This document shows positions 24,879-31,634 of a DNA stretch of 64,000 nucleotides, in pieces. The stretch's first letter is position 1; every line of letters begins with the position of its first letter. The stretch is from an uncultured Clostridia bacterium (lineage in GTDB: Bacteria > Bacillota > Clostridia > Christensenellales > Aristaeellaceae), in the NCBI GenBank assembly GCA_934631985.1, contig CAKTYE010000006.1, forward strand, positions 4,073 through 68,072, read 5' to 3'. A program made the translations under genes and the position numbers. The notes beneath the pieces are model-generated. The model was given only the letters and a program-made list of their open reading frames with translations. It did no database searches and was not told the DNA's origin.

Positions 24879-25976
24879 TTACGCCCCGTATTTTTGCAGA
24901 TATTCCTCCAGACAGAGGCCCTCGTCCCGCATGACGCGGGCATGCTCCACGCCCACATAGCGGAAGTGCCAGGCCTCGGCGGTGTAGCCCGTGATGGCTT
25001 CCTTGTCCTCGGTGTAGCGCAGAATGAAGCCATAATCCCAGCAATGCTCGTTCAGCCAGTTGGCTTGCTTTGTTCCCTTAAAGCTGACCCCCGGCACGGT
25101 GATGTCAAAGGCCAGCCCGGTGTGATGCTCGCTGGTTCCCGGCTCCGCCACGGTCTTCAGCGCCGCGCTTCGCGCCTTGGAGGAGGAAAAGCCCTGATTT
25201 CGATATTCCTGAATCTTCTTATCCAACAGCTGCTGCTGATAGGACACGGACCGCCAGCCCGCGCTGATCTGCCAATTGCTGATGCCGTCGCTGATGGCGG
25301 CGCGCAGCATCTCCATCAGCGCATCCACCGCGACCCGCTCCCCCTCGATGCCGTTGGCCTTGATCTTCACCACACTGCTGTCGCAGTATTTCGTCATGTT
25401 CACCAGCTCTGCGCAGGCGTAGCCCTCCGGCAGGGGCTGCTCCTTGTTGACCAGCAGCGGCATGCCGTTTATGTTCCATGGCTCGGCCTGCGCCGCCGTG
25501 GTGGGGTCAGGGGTAGGCGTGGGGGCAGGGGTAGGCGTATAGGTGCGCACCTTCGCATTGGCGGAGAACAGCAGTGCGCGGGTCTCACTGCCCACCACGC
25601 CGTCCGCGTCCAGTCCGTTCTGCTCCTGGAACAGCCGCACCGCCTCCCGGGTGCCGTTGCCGAACTGCCCGTCAATCTCCCCGGCGTAATAGCCCAGCGT
25701 TGCCAGCCGGGATTGCAGGTTCGTCACGTCTTCACCCTGTGCGCCGTTCTTCAGCACAGGCTCCGGGGTGGGAGCGTTGGGGTCCGGCGTGACCACCAGT
25801 GCGTTGCCCGCCGTGGGTACCGGCGTGGGCGTGGTCGCGGCTTCCTCCTGCGTTAGCTGCGCATAATGGTATACCCGAACGCCCAGCACCACCATCAGCA
25901 CGCACAGCGCCCCCAGGCAGATCAGTCCGATGATCTTCTTGACGCTGCGTCCCTTGCGCTTTCCGTTGAACGTCAT
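24879..25976 (-). CDS. D-alanyl-D-alanine carboxypeptidase, VanY-type, with peptidoglycan-binding domain
   Basis: A 365-residue exported enzyme trimming the terminal D-Ala of peptidoglycan stems. It has an N-terminal membrane anchor (residues 13-35), a Thr/Pro-rich linker, and a PG_binding_1 domain (about 75-135: LQSRLATLGYYAGEIDGQFG). A second Thr/Pro linker (TYTPTPAPTPTPDP) and a VanY zinc domain follow. The zinc ligands lie in SEHHTGLAFDI and the final EAWHFRYVG. GGAGGAA precedes the ATG. It heads an operon with the pyruvyltransferase-like and MFS genes, consistent with cell-envelope work. No VanRS/VanHAX genes are nearby, so glycopeptide resistance is not implied. Confidence 0.92.
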   Translation of the reverse strand: MTFNGKRKGRSVKKIIGLICLGALCVLMVVLGVRVYHYAQLTQEEAATTPTPVPTAGNALVVTPDPNAPTPEPVLKNGAQGEDVTNLQSRLATLGYYAGEIDGQFGNGTREAVRLFQEQNGLDADGVVGSETRALLFSANAKVRTYTPTPAPTPTPDPTTAAQAEPWNINGMPLLVNKEQPLPEGYACAELVNMTKYCDSSVVKIKANGIEGERVAVDALMEMLRAAISDGISNWQISAGWRSVSYQQQLLDKKIQEYRNQGFSSSKARSAALKTVAEPGTSEHHTGLAFDITVPGVSFKGTKQANWLNEHCWDYGFILRYTEDKEAITGYTAEAWHFRYVGVEHARVMRDEGLCLEEYLQKYGA

Positions 25977-26013
25977 ACGCTCTTTCCTCCATCAGCACCC
26001 GTGGTTTGTCCTC

Positions 26014-26042
26014 AGTATACGACAACCGCCGAGGAAGCGCAA
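26014..26042 (-). promoter_or_regulatory. Promoter of the vanY operon
   Basis: TTGCGC, 17-nt spacer, TATACT on the minus strand, back-to-back with a plus-strand promoter. Confidence 0.65.
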
Positions 26043-26072
26043 GCCGGGGCGCGGCGAATTTTCACCGCCGCG

Positions 26073-26102
26073 TTGACGGCCCTGCGTCTCCCGGGGTATA
26101 AT
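26073..26102 (+). promoter_or_regulatory. Promoter of the small membrane protein and MBL-GNAT gene
   Basis: TTGACG, 18-nt spacer, TATAAT. Confidence 0.75.
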
Positions 26103-26129
26103 GAAGCCGCTGCACAAAGGAGGCTCGCA

Positions 26130-26279
26130 ATGAAGAAAAAGGGACGGTTCTGGCGCTCGCTGGGGTTTGCCCTGCTGCTTTTGAGCCTGACGATGCTCCT
26201 GCTGCTGCGCCCCGTTCGAACCGTGCGAGAGCCTGTGGCGCTTGATGTGCCGCCCGCCGCTTCGGTCATGCTCGCGTAA
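26130..26279 (+). CDS. Small single-pass membrane protein, 49 residues
   Basis: The frame starts at an ATG 7 nt after AAAGGAGG and about 28 nt after a good -10. It has a basic N-terminus (MKKKGRFWRSLG), one hydrophobic helix with leucine runs, then a short polar tail. No homologue recognised. It lies 15 nt before the MBL-GNAT gene and is probably cotranscribed with it. Confidence 0.65.
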   Translation: MKKKGRFWRSLGFALLLLSLTMLLLLRPVRTVREPVALDVPPAASVMLA

Positions 26280-26294
26280 AAGGATGGATGTCTG

Positions 26295-27476
26295 ATGAAG
26301 CTCGTTCAACTGACGAATCGTATTTTCTATTTGCCCGGGGAGCAGGTCACGGATCGCCCCCTGCTGTATTATATCCGCGGCGACCGCTATGGCATTGCGG
26401 TGGACGCAGGCAATTCCGAGGCCCACGTCAGGCTGTTTTACAGTGAGCTGACGGCCCTCGGCCTGCCGCTTCCCCGGCTGACGGTCATCACCCACTGGCA
26501 TTGGGATCATACCTTCGGCCTGCCCTATATCCACGGCGCAAGCATCGCTACGGAAAAGACGCAGGCCAAGCTGGAGAAGGTCTCCCACTGGGTGTGGACG
26601 CGGGAGGCCATGGACGCGCGGGAGCGCACCGGGGAGGACATTGCCTTCTGCAACGGCTGTATCCGCGAGGAATATGCCGATCTGTCCATCATTCAGGTGC
26701 AGCCTGCCGACATCGGCATTGCCCAGCCGCTGACGCTGTGTCCCGGTGGGGTGGAGGTACACCTGTACCCGGTGGACTCTGTGCATTCTCGGGATGCAAT
26801 GCTGATCCACATCCCTGCGGAGGGGGTGCTGATCGGCGGCGACGCGGAATGCGAGGACTTCTATGAGGGTCACGGCAAGGCGAACCCGGCCCGCATTACC
26901 GCCTATCGCGCACTGCTGGACAGCCTGGACTTCACCTATTACTGCTACGGACACATCCCGCCTGAATCCCGGGCCGAGATCAACGCCCGGCTGGACGGCA
27001 TGCTGGAGGCCTATGGCTATACCGTTCGCCCCGTGACTGATGCAGATCAAAAGGCCGCCTGCGTTGCCGAGGTGCTGCACGATCTGCCCGCATGGTTCGG
27101 CATTCCTGAAAGCACCGCCACCTATGTTGCAGACAGCCGCGAACAGCAGGTCTGGATCGCCGCGCACGAGGAGGAGCTGCTCGGCTGCATTGCTCTGAAG
27201 CCCACCAGCGCCGTCACTGCGGAAATCGCCGTCATGGGCGTAAAGCGCGACTATCACCGCTGCGGTGTTGGCAAGGCACTGTTTGACGCGCTGTGCGCCG
27301 GGGCGCGGGAAGCGGGCTATCAGTTCCTACAGGTCAAGACTGTGCAGGAGGGACGCTATCCTGCCTATGACCGGACGAATGCGTTCTACCGCAGCCTGGG
27401 CTTTCAGCCGCTGGAATGCTTCCCGACGCTGTGGAGCGAGACAAATCCCTGCCAAGTGTATATCCGGGCGCTGTAA
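26295..27476 (+). CDS. Metallo-beta-lactamase-fold hydrolase fused to GNAT acetyltransferase
   Basis: A 393-residue two-domain protein. Residues 1-~235 are an MBL-fold hydrolase with THWHWDHTFG (HxHxDH, near residue 66), DSVHSRDAML for a further zinc ligand and GGDAECEDF for the bridging Asp. From about 245 comes a GNAT domain with the acetyl-CoA loop VKRDYHRCGVGKALFDAL and the C-terminal YDRTNAFYRSLGF. The frame crosses the junction without a stop. Each half looks complete. The substrate of either half is unknown; most MBL-fold proteins are not lactamases. It probably follows the small membrane protein in one transcript. Confidence 0.87.
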   Translation: MKLVQLTNRIFYLPGEQVTDRPLLYYIRGDRYGIAVDAGNSEAHVRLFYSELTALGLPLPRLTVITHWHWDHTFGLPYIHGASIATEKTQAKLEKVSHWVWTREAMDARERTGEDIAFCNGCIREEYADLSIIQVQPADIGIAQPLTLCPGGVEVHLYPVDSVHSRDAMLIHIPAEGVLIGGDAECEDFYEGHGKANPARITAYRALLDSLDFTYYCYGHIPPESRAEINARLDGMLEAYGYTVRPVTDADQKAACVAEVLHDLPAWFGIPESTATYVADSREQQVWIAAHEEELLGCIALKPTSAVTAEIAVMGVKRDYHRCGVGKALFDALCAGAREAGYQFLQVKTVQEGRYPAYDRTNAFYRSLGFQPLECFPTLWSETNPCQVYIRAL

Positions 27477-27526
27477 AAAATCCCCCATCCAAAGGCAGCT
27501 TGGCTGCGTTGGGTGGGGGATTTTGC
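27475..27526. terminator. Bidirectional terminator
   Basis: AAAAAATCCCCCATCC/GGGTGGGGGATTTT stem between convergent genes. Confidence 0.85.
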
Positions 27527-27599
27527 TTGTGGTTACTCTTTTTTGTTTATCGCTTGGGCAAAGCACTTGTAGGCAGCAGCCGAAAGCGACATGATTTTT

Positions 27600-28040
27600 T
27601 CACGCTGCTGCTCCCAGTGCCCGTGTCATCCGTTCCGCATCGCCCTCTGCTGCGCTGAAGCCGACCTTTTCCAGCACATGCCGTGCGACCTCGCTTTCCG
27701 CAGGCACGGCTGCCGTCACGCAGGCGAAGCGGCCTTCCCGTTGCAGCACGTTCATCAGCCGGGTCAGGGCTGCCTGCGCCACACCCTTGCCCTGCTGCCG
27801 CCAATCCACCAGCATGGTGATCAGCTCATAGCAATCCGCGCCGTCGCGCACCAGCATCAGGCCTGCCAGACGCTCCTCTGCCACCATGGCGATCACCCGG
27901 GCGCGCTGCTTGCGCCAGGCGTAGGCCCGGGCCAGCAGCCCCACCGCTGGGGGCGCAAGGTGCTTTTGATGCTCCCAGACCTGAAGCTGCGCGGCTTCGG
28001 CCCAGTTTTCCGGGGTAATGTCCGTCAAATGAATGCGCAT
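27600..28040 (-). CDS. GNAT family N-acetyltransferase
   Basis: A 146-residue protein with beta-strands and the acetyl-CoA loop VDWRQQGKGVAQAALTRLMN (variant Q/RxxGxG/A). It ends with ARHVLEKVGFSAAEGDAE, the usual fourth motif of the fold. It is similar in length to small spermidine- or antibiotic-type acetyltransferases, but no substrate can be named. GGAGAG precedes the ATG. It lies downstream of the jag gene in the same direction, with a long hairpin between them. Confidence 0.82.
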   Translation of the reverse strand: MRIHLTDITPENWAEAAQLQVWEHQKHLAPPAVGLLARAYAWRKQRARVIAMVAEERLAGLMLVRDGADCYELITMLVDWRQQGKGVAQAALTRLMNVLQREGRFACVTAAVPAESEVARHVLEKVGFSAAEGDAERMTRALGAAA

Positions 28041-28104
28041 GGCTCTCCTTCACCTTTCCGGGTGCTTCGCCGTCCGGGTGTTGCCCTCGGGCTGTCCCTT
28101 GCTG

Positions 28105-28160
28105 AGCGTATACAGAAGGGAGGCCCTTCAGCATGAAGCAGCCTCCCTGAACGTATGCTT
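28105..28160 (-). terminator. Long hairpin after jag
   Basis: GCATACGTTCAGGGAGGC pairs with GCCTCCCTTCTGTATACGC. It has no U-tract in the jag direction, so it is a weak terminator or an RNA-stability hairpin. Confidence 0.5.
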
Positions 28161-28161
28161 T

Positions 28162-29097
28162 TTACTTGCGCAGGGTGATGACCACATGACGGTTGGGTTC
28201 TTCGCCCTCGCTGTGGGTATCCACCTGATCGTTGCCCTGAAGCGCACTGTGCAGAATGCGGCGCTCGTAGGGGTTCATGGGCTCCAGGCTGACCTTGCGG
28301 CCCGTCTTGACCGCGCGGTTCGCCATGCGGTTGGCAAGGCGGGTCAGCGCTTCCTCACGCTTGGCGCGGTAGTTCTCGGTGTCCAGCGTCACACGGGTGT
28401 AGCCCTCCTGACCACGGTTCACCTTCAGGCTGGTCAGGTATTGCAGCGCATCCAGCGTCTCGCCCCGGCGGCCGATCAGAATGCCCAGGGTGTCGCCGGT
28501 CATGTTGGCGAACACGTTGCCCTCGGGATCGGTGCCGACCTCGATGTTCACCTCAACGCCCATCAGATGGGTCAGCTCCTTCAGGAACGCCAGCGCGCGT
28601 CCGGGAGCGCTGTCCGCCTCCACCTGATCTGCGGGGATCATGGTGACCACGGGCTTTTCCAGGGGCTGCACAAGAGGCTTGGGCGCGGGCTTCGGAGCCT
28701 CGGCCTTGGGAGCCTTCGGTGCCTTGGGGGCGGGCTTGGGGCCATCCGCCTTGGGAGCCTTGGGCGCAGGCTTCGGGGCCTCCGTCTTCGCGGGGTCTTC
28801 CGCCTTGGGCGCGACAGGCTTGGGTGCAGCCACAGGCTTCACGGGCTTGGGCGCAGCGGGCTTTACGGCGGCAGGCTTGGAAGCGGCGGGCTTCGTCAGC
28901 TCATCCAAGGGATCCAGCTCGTCCTCCTTCATGGTCAGGCGAACCTTCGCCTGGCGGGAGCCGAACAGGCCGAACAGGCCCTTACTGCCCTCCTCCAGCA
29001 CATCAATGGTCACATCGCTGATGGATACGCCCAGCTTTTCCAGCCCGGCACTGATGGCTTCCTCGATCGTCTTTGCACTCGATTCATAGGTCCTCAT
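28162..29097 (-). CDS. jag: Jag/KhpB RNA-binding protein (SpoIIIJ-associated)
   Basis: A 311-residue cytosolic RNA-binding protein tied to cell-wall and division control. Jag-N domain (1-55, with EGSKGLFGLFGSRQAKV), an Ala/Pro/Lys repeat linker of ~90 residues (KPAPKAPKA-type), then a KH domain with LIGRRGETLDALQYL and a C-terminal R3H domain (REEALTRLANRMANRAVKTG, then MNPYERRILHSAL). The linker is longer and more repetitive than in model species. Its ATG overlaps the yidC stop, as expected for this conserved operon. Confidence 0.95.
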   Translation of the reverse strand: MRTYESSAKTIEEAISAGLEKLGVSISDVTIDVLEEGSKGLFGLFGSRQAKVRLTMKEDELDPLDELTKPAASKPAAVKPAAPKPVKPVAAPKPVAPKAEDPAKTEAPKPAPKAPKADGPKPAPKAPKAPKAEAPKPAPKPLVQPLEKPVVTMIPADQVEADSAPGRALAFLKELTHLMGVEVNIEVGTDPEGNVFANMTGDTLGILIGRRGETLDALQYLTSLKVNRGQEGYTRVTLDTENYRAKREEALTRLANRMANRAVKTGRKVSLEPMNPYERRILHSALQGNDQVDTHSEGEEPNRHVVITLRK

Positions 29098-30086
29098 TTG
29101 ACAGTACCCTCCCCGACGGTCGCTTCCTGCTTTTCCTTCTTATCCAGATACCAGTTGATGCCCACGTTCTGCACAGCGGCGATCACGTTGCCCATCACCC
29201 AGTACAGGGAGAAGGCCGCGTTGTAGCTGGAGCAGATGAACAGGGAGAAAATGGGGAAGAACCACTTCATAAAGTTGCCGGTGCTTTGCGCCTGCTGGGC
29301 CTGCGCATTGTCGGCAGCGGCAGGCTGGGTGGGCTGCAGCACGGTCATCAGATACTGGGTGACAGCAGCCAGCACGGGCAGGATGAAGAAGCCGTTGTAC
29401 ATGGTCTTCAGATCCAGCGTGGTCAGCAGGATGTTGAAGTGCCAGCCAGCCATGTTGGAGGTCGCCGCCGCATACTCGGGCAGGGTCTCCATGTAGGCGT
29501 AGATCGCCTGAATGGTGTTTTGCAGGTTAGCGCCAGAGAAATCATAGGTCAGCTCGGGCAGGGTCGCGCCGCCGGCCACCAGCTTGTCATAGACGCTCTG
29601 CCAAACATCAGCAGTCACGGTGCGCAGGCTGTTCAGGTCAGGCCACGCCGCGGCGAAGGGGCTGTCGGGCATCCACAGGTTCTTGACCCACAGCCAGCTT
29701 TCCATCACAGGCTCCTTGCCCTGAAGAATGTCGAACACCTGCTGCACCATCTGCTCGTTTGCCATCATACGCAGGGCCGCCCACACCGCGAACAGCACGG
29801 GCGCGGTCAGCAGCATAGGCAGGCAGCTGGACAGAGGATTGATCTTCTCCTTCTTGTACAGCTCGGACATTTTGCGGTTCAGGGTGTCCTTGTCGTTGGC
29901 ATACTTCTTTTGCAGTGCGTTGAGCTGGGGCTGGAGCTTCGTGGTCTTGCGCATGCTGACGCGGCTCTTGTAGTCAAAGGGGAAGATGACCAGGCGGATC
30001 AGCAGACAGAAAACGACGATGGACCACCCGTAGTTGCCGATGACCATGTTGATGCCATCCAGGATGCTTTTGAGGAACTCGTTCAT
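29094..30086 (-). CDS. yidC: Membrane protein insertase YidC
   Basis: A 330-residue Oxa1/YidC-family insertase (Gram-positive type) inserting and folding membrane proteins. The conserved hydrophilic-groove region is present (VIFPFDYKSRVSMRKTTKLQPQ), then KEKINPLSSCLPMLLTAPVLF, and WFFPIFSLFICSSYNAAFSLYWV near the end. There is an extended loop between the second and third helices. No lipobox at the N-terminus, unlike many Bacillus homologues. It lies between yidD and jag in the classic order. Confidence 0.94.
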   Translation of the reverse strand: MNEFLKSILDGINMVIGNYGWSIVVFCLLIRLVIFPFDYKSRVSMRKTTKLQPQLNALQKKYANDKDTLNRKMSELYKKEKINPLSSCLPMLLTAPVLFAVWAALRMMANEQMVQQVFDILQGKEPVMESWLWVKNLWMPDSPFAAAWPDLNSLRTVTADVWQSVYDKLVAGGATLPELTYDFSGANLQNTIQAIYAYMETLPEYAAATSNMAGWHFNILLTTLDLKTMYNGFFILPVLAAVTQYLMTVLQPTQPAAADNAQAQQAQSTGNFMKWFFPIFSLFICSSYNAAFSLYWVMGNVIAAVQNVGINWYLDKKEKQEATVGEGTVK

Positions 30087-30092
30087 GCGGGC

Positions 30093-30332
30093 TTATTCCC
30101 TCCTTAATGTTACAAGAGGATCTTCAGGCACGGGATCGTACCCGCCCTTGCTGAAAGGATTGCAGCGCAGAATGCGCCACACTGCCATGGCGCCCCCCTT
30201 CAGCGCACCGTAGCGCTGGATCGCCGTCACGGCATAGGCCGAGCAGGTGGGGATATACCGGCAGCAGGGCTGCTTTCTGGGGCTGATATTCCGCTGATAA
30301 AAGCGGATGCAGCGCAGGAGAAACCGTTTCAT
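30093..30332 (-). CDS. yidD: Membrane protein insertion efficiency factor YidD
   Basis: A 79-residue protein with the family core [31 protein letters not shown], including the three cysteines, and [13 protein letters not shown]. It has an amphipathic N-terminus that binds membrane. It acts with YidC, encoded 6 nt downstream. Confidence 0.94.
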   Translation of the reverse strand: MKRFLLRCIRFYQRNISPRKQPCCRYIPTCSAYAVTAIQRYGALKGGAMAVWRILRCNPFSKGGYDPVPEDPLVTLRRE

Positions 30333-30354
30333 CAGGCGCGATTCCCTTCCCGGC

Positions 30355-30711
30355 TCAAGGCTTTGCCGCGTCGCTGTGCGGCGCTTCCTTAAGCACGCCC
30401 TGCTTGCGGATGAGATACCGCACGCTTTTTTCCAGGGACTGGAAGGTGGCCTCTGCGGCGGAAGGTCTGGCTACGATCACGTACAGGCCGTTTTTCACAT
30501 CCCCCAGATAGGGCCGAAAGCATTCGCGCAGGCGGCGCTTGGTGCGGTTGCGCACCACTGCGTTGCCCACCTTTTTGCTGACGGAAAAACCAACCTGCAG
30601 CCCCCTGCCCTTGGCATAGAGCATGACCAGATCCTTACAGGCAACGCTCCTTCCGCGATGATACACATACTGGAACTGCCTGTTTTTTTGCAGCCGATAG
30701 CGTCTCTCCAT
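30355..30711 (-). CDS. rnpA: Ribonuclease P protein component
   Basis: A 118-residue basic protein assisting the RNase P RNA in tRNA 5' processing. The hallmark RNR region is present ([19 protein letters not shown]), as is the N-terminal [13 protein letters not shown]. The C-terminal ~10 residues ([10 protein letters not shown]) extend a little beyond the family core. No strong Shine-Dalgarno site lies at the usual distance. It follows rpmH across a terminator-like hairpin. Confidence 0.95.
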   Translation of the reverse strand: MERRYRLQKNRQFQYVYHRGRSVACKDLVMLYAKGRGLQVGFSVSKKVGNAVVRNRTKRRLRECFRPYLGDVKNGLYVIVARPSAAEATFQSLEKSVRYLIRKQGVLKEAPHSDAAKP

Positions 30712-30787
30712 GGTTTTGCTGAAATCCTCTCGCGTTGGGCGGGGACAAGGCCGCAGCCGTGCATCCCCGGAATCCCCATAATGCAGG

Positions 30788-30820
30788 AAAAGCCCGCCCT
30801 TCGGACGGGGCGGGCTTCAT
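30788..30820 (-). terminator. Terminator-like hairpin between rpmH and rnpA
   Basis: AAGCCCGCCC/GGGCGGGCTT with TTTTCC after it on the minus strand. It may let the ribosomal protein be made in excess of RnpA. Confidence 0.65.
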
Positions 30821-30854
30821 CCTAAGCGTAGACCCTTCATCGCACAGGGGCGAA

Positions 30855-30989
30855 TCAGACAGTCAGCTCCTTGCGGCCGCGACGACGGCGAGCGGCCAGC
30901 ACACGACGACCGTTCTTGGTGGACATACGGGCGCGGAAGCCGTGCACCTTACTGCGCTGACGCTTCTTGGGCTGATACGTGCGGAACAT
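30855..30989 (-). CDS. rpmH: 50S ribosomal protein L34
   Basis: A 44-residue, strongly basic ribosomal protein. It begins [18 protein letters not shown], then has [18 protein letters not shown] and ends GRKELTV, the complete L34 pattern. AAAGGAG lies before the ATG. It heads the rpmH-rnpA-yidD-yidC-jag cluster from a strong promoter. In many bacteria dnaA lies next to it on the other side, but not here. Confidence 0.97.
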   Translation of the reverse strand: MFRTYQPKKRQRSKVHGFRARMSTKNGRRVLAARRRRGRKELTV

Positions 30990-31082
30990 TGTCAACACTC
31001 CTTTGCTTTGAACATCGTTGTATGATGCGGGTTCTGTCCCATCGGGGGACAGTCCCCCTCTGTACTACAAAACAGCCTTTAC

Positions 31083-31111
31083 AGTATACCCTTCGCGCTG
31101 GGAAATGTCAA
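31083..31111 (-). promoter_or_regulatory. Strong promoter of the rpmH cluster
   Basis: TTGACA, 17-nt spacer, TATACT on the minus strand. The ~85-nt leader can form GGGGGAC/GTCCCCC and further hairpins before the rpmH Shine-Dalgarno site. Confidence 0.85.
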
Positions 31112-31320
31112 GGGGGCGCGGGGGGCAAAAAATCGAGGGGGTGGTGTAGAAGTGTCAAGCATAGGTTACACAAAGCCAGGGCAACAGCATTTAAGAATCC
31201 GCAGGAAAGTATCTGGATCAAGACAGGCCCGGTAACGCCGCTTCTGCAGGCTGACACGCTTACCAAACTCGGCATTTCTGCATAGTGCCAATGCAACCTT
31301 CCGCAAAACGTTCAAGTTCA

Positions 31321-31380
31321 ACGGAGATAACCTCTCCGGCCCTTCGGGACACCGGCCCTTTCAGGGGAGGCTCTGAGGTT
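31321..31380 (-). repeat. Intergenic double-hairpin repeat, diverged copy (family A)
   Basis: Reverse-strand version of CCTCCCCTGAAAGG-GTGTCCCGAAGG-GCCGGAGAGGTT. The surrounding 31112-31525 contains no gene that can be supported. Confidence 0.65.
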
Positions 31381-31525
31381 AGGAATGCATGTCGTTTGGG
31401 GTGCAGGTGCCTTTTTGCCGCATATGCCTGTCGTAAGCGACAAGCAAGATCATTGAAAAGCAGCCTATACGGAAAGTACCATTGTGCAACATGCAGGCAA
31501 TAACGCAATATTGCACACCCAAAAA

Positions 31526-31572
31526 CCTCCCCAGCAAGGGGAGGCGGCCCGAAGGGCCAGAAAGATTCCGTC
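31526..31572 (+). repeat. Intergenic double-hairpin repeat (family A)
   Basis: CCTCCCC-AGCA-GGGGAGG followed by GGCCCGAAGGGCC and ATTCCGTC. It differs from the other copies by paired changes in the second stem. Confidence 0.7.
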
Positions 31573-31577
31573 TCCTA

Positions 31578-31613
31578 CGAAAACACCCCCCGTTGGATTT
31601 CTCCAACGGGGGG
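31578..31613 (-). terminator. Terminator of the flavoprotein gene
   Basis: CCCCCCGTTGG/CCAACGGGGGG stem followed by TGTTTTC on the minus strand. Confidence 0.8.
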
Positions 31614-31634
31614 CCGGGCATATTTGCGCTGCGA

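Noticed and set aside
24879..25976. Vancomycin-resistance vanY
   Set aside because: The VanY-type domain is a general D,D-carboxypeptidase; no vanR/S/H/A/X genes are present.
26295..27476. Beta-lactam resistance from the metallo-beta-lactamase fold
   Set aside because: The HxHxDH fold is shared by many hydrolases, there is no signal peptide, and it is fused to an acetyltransferase.
30990..31634. Replication origin beside rpmH
   Set aside because: No DnaA boxes were found in the gene-free region; it holds a promoter, leader hairpins and repeats.
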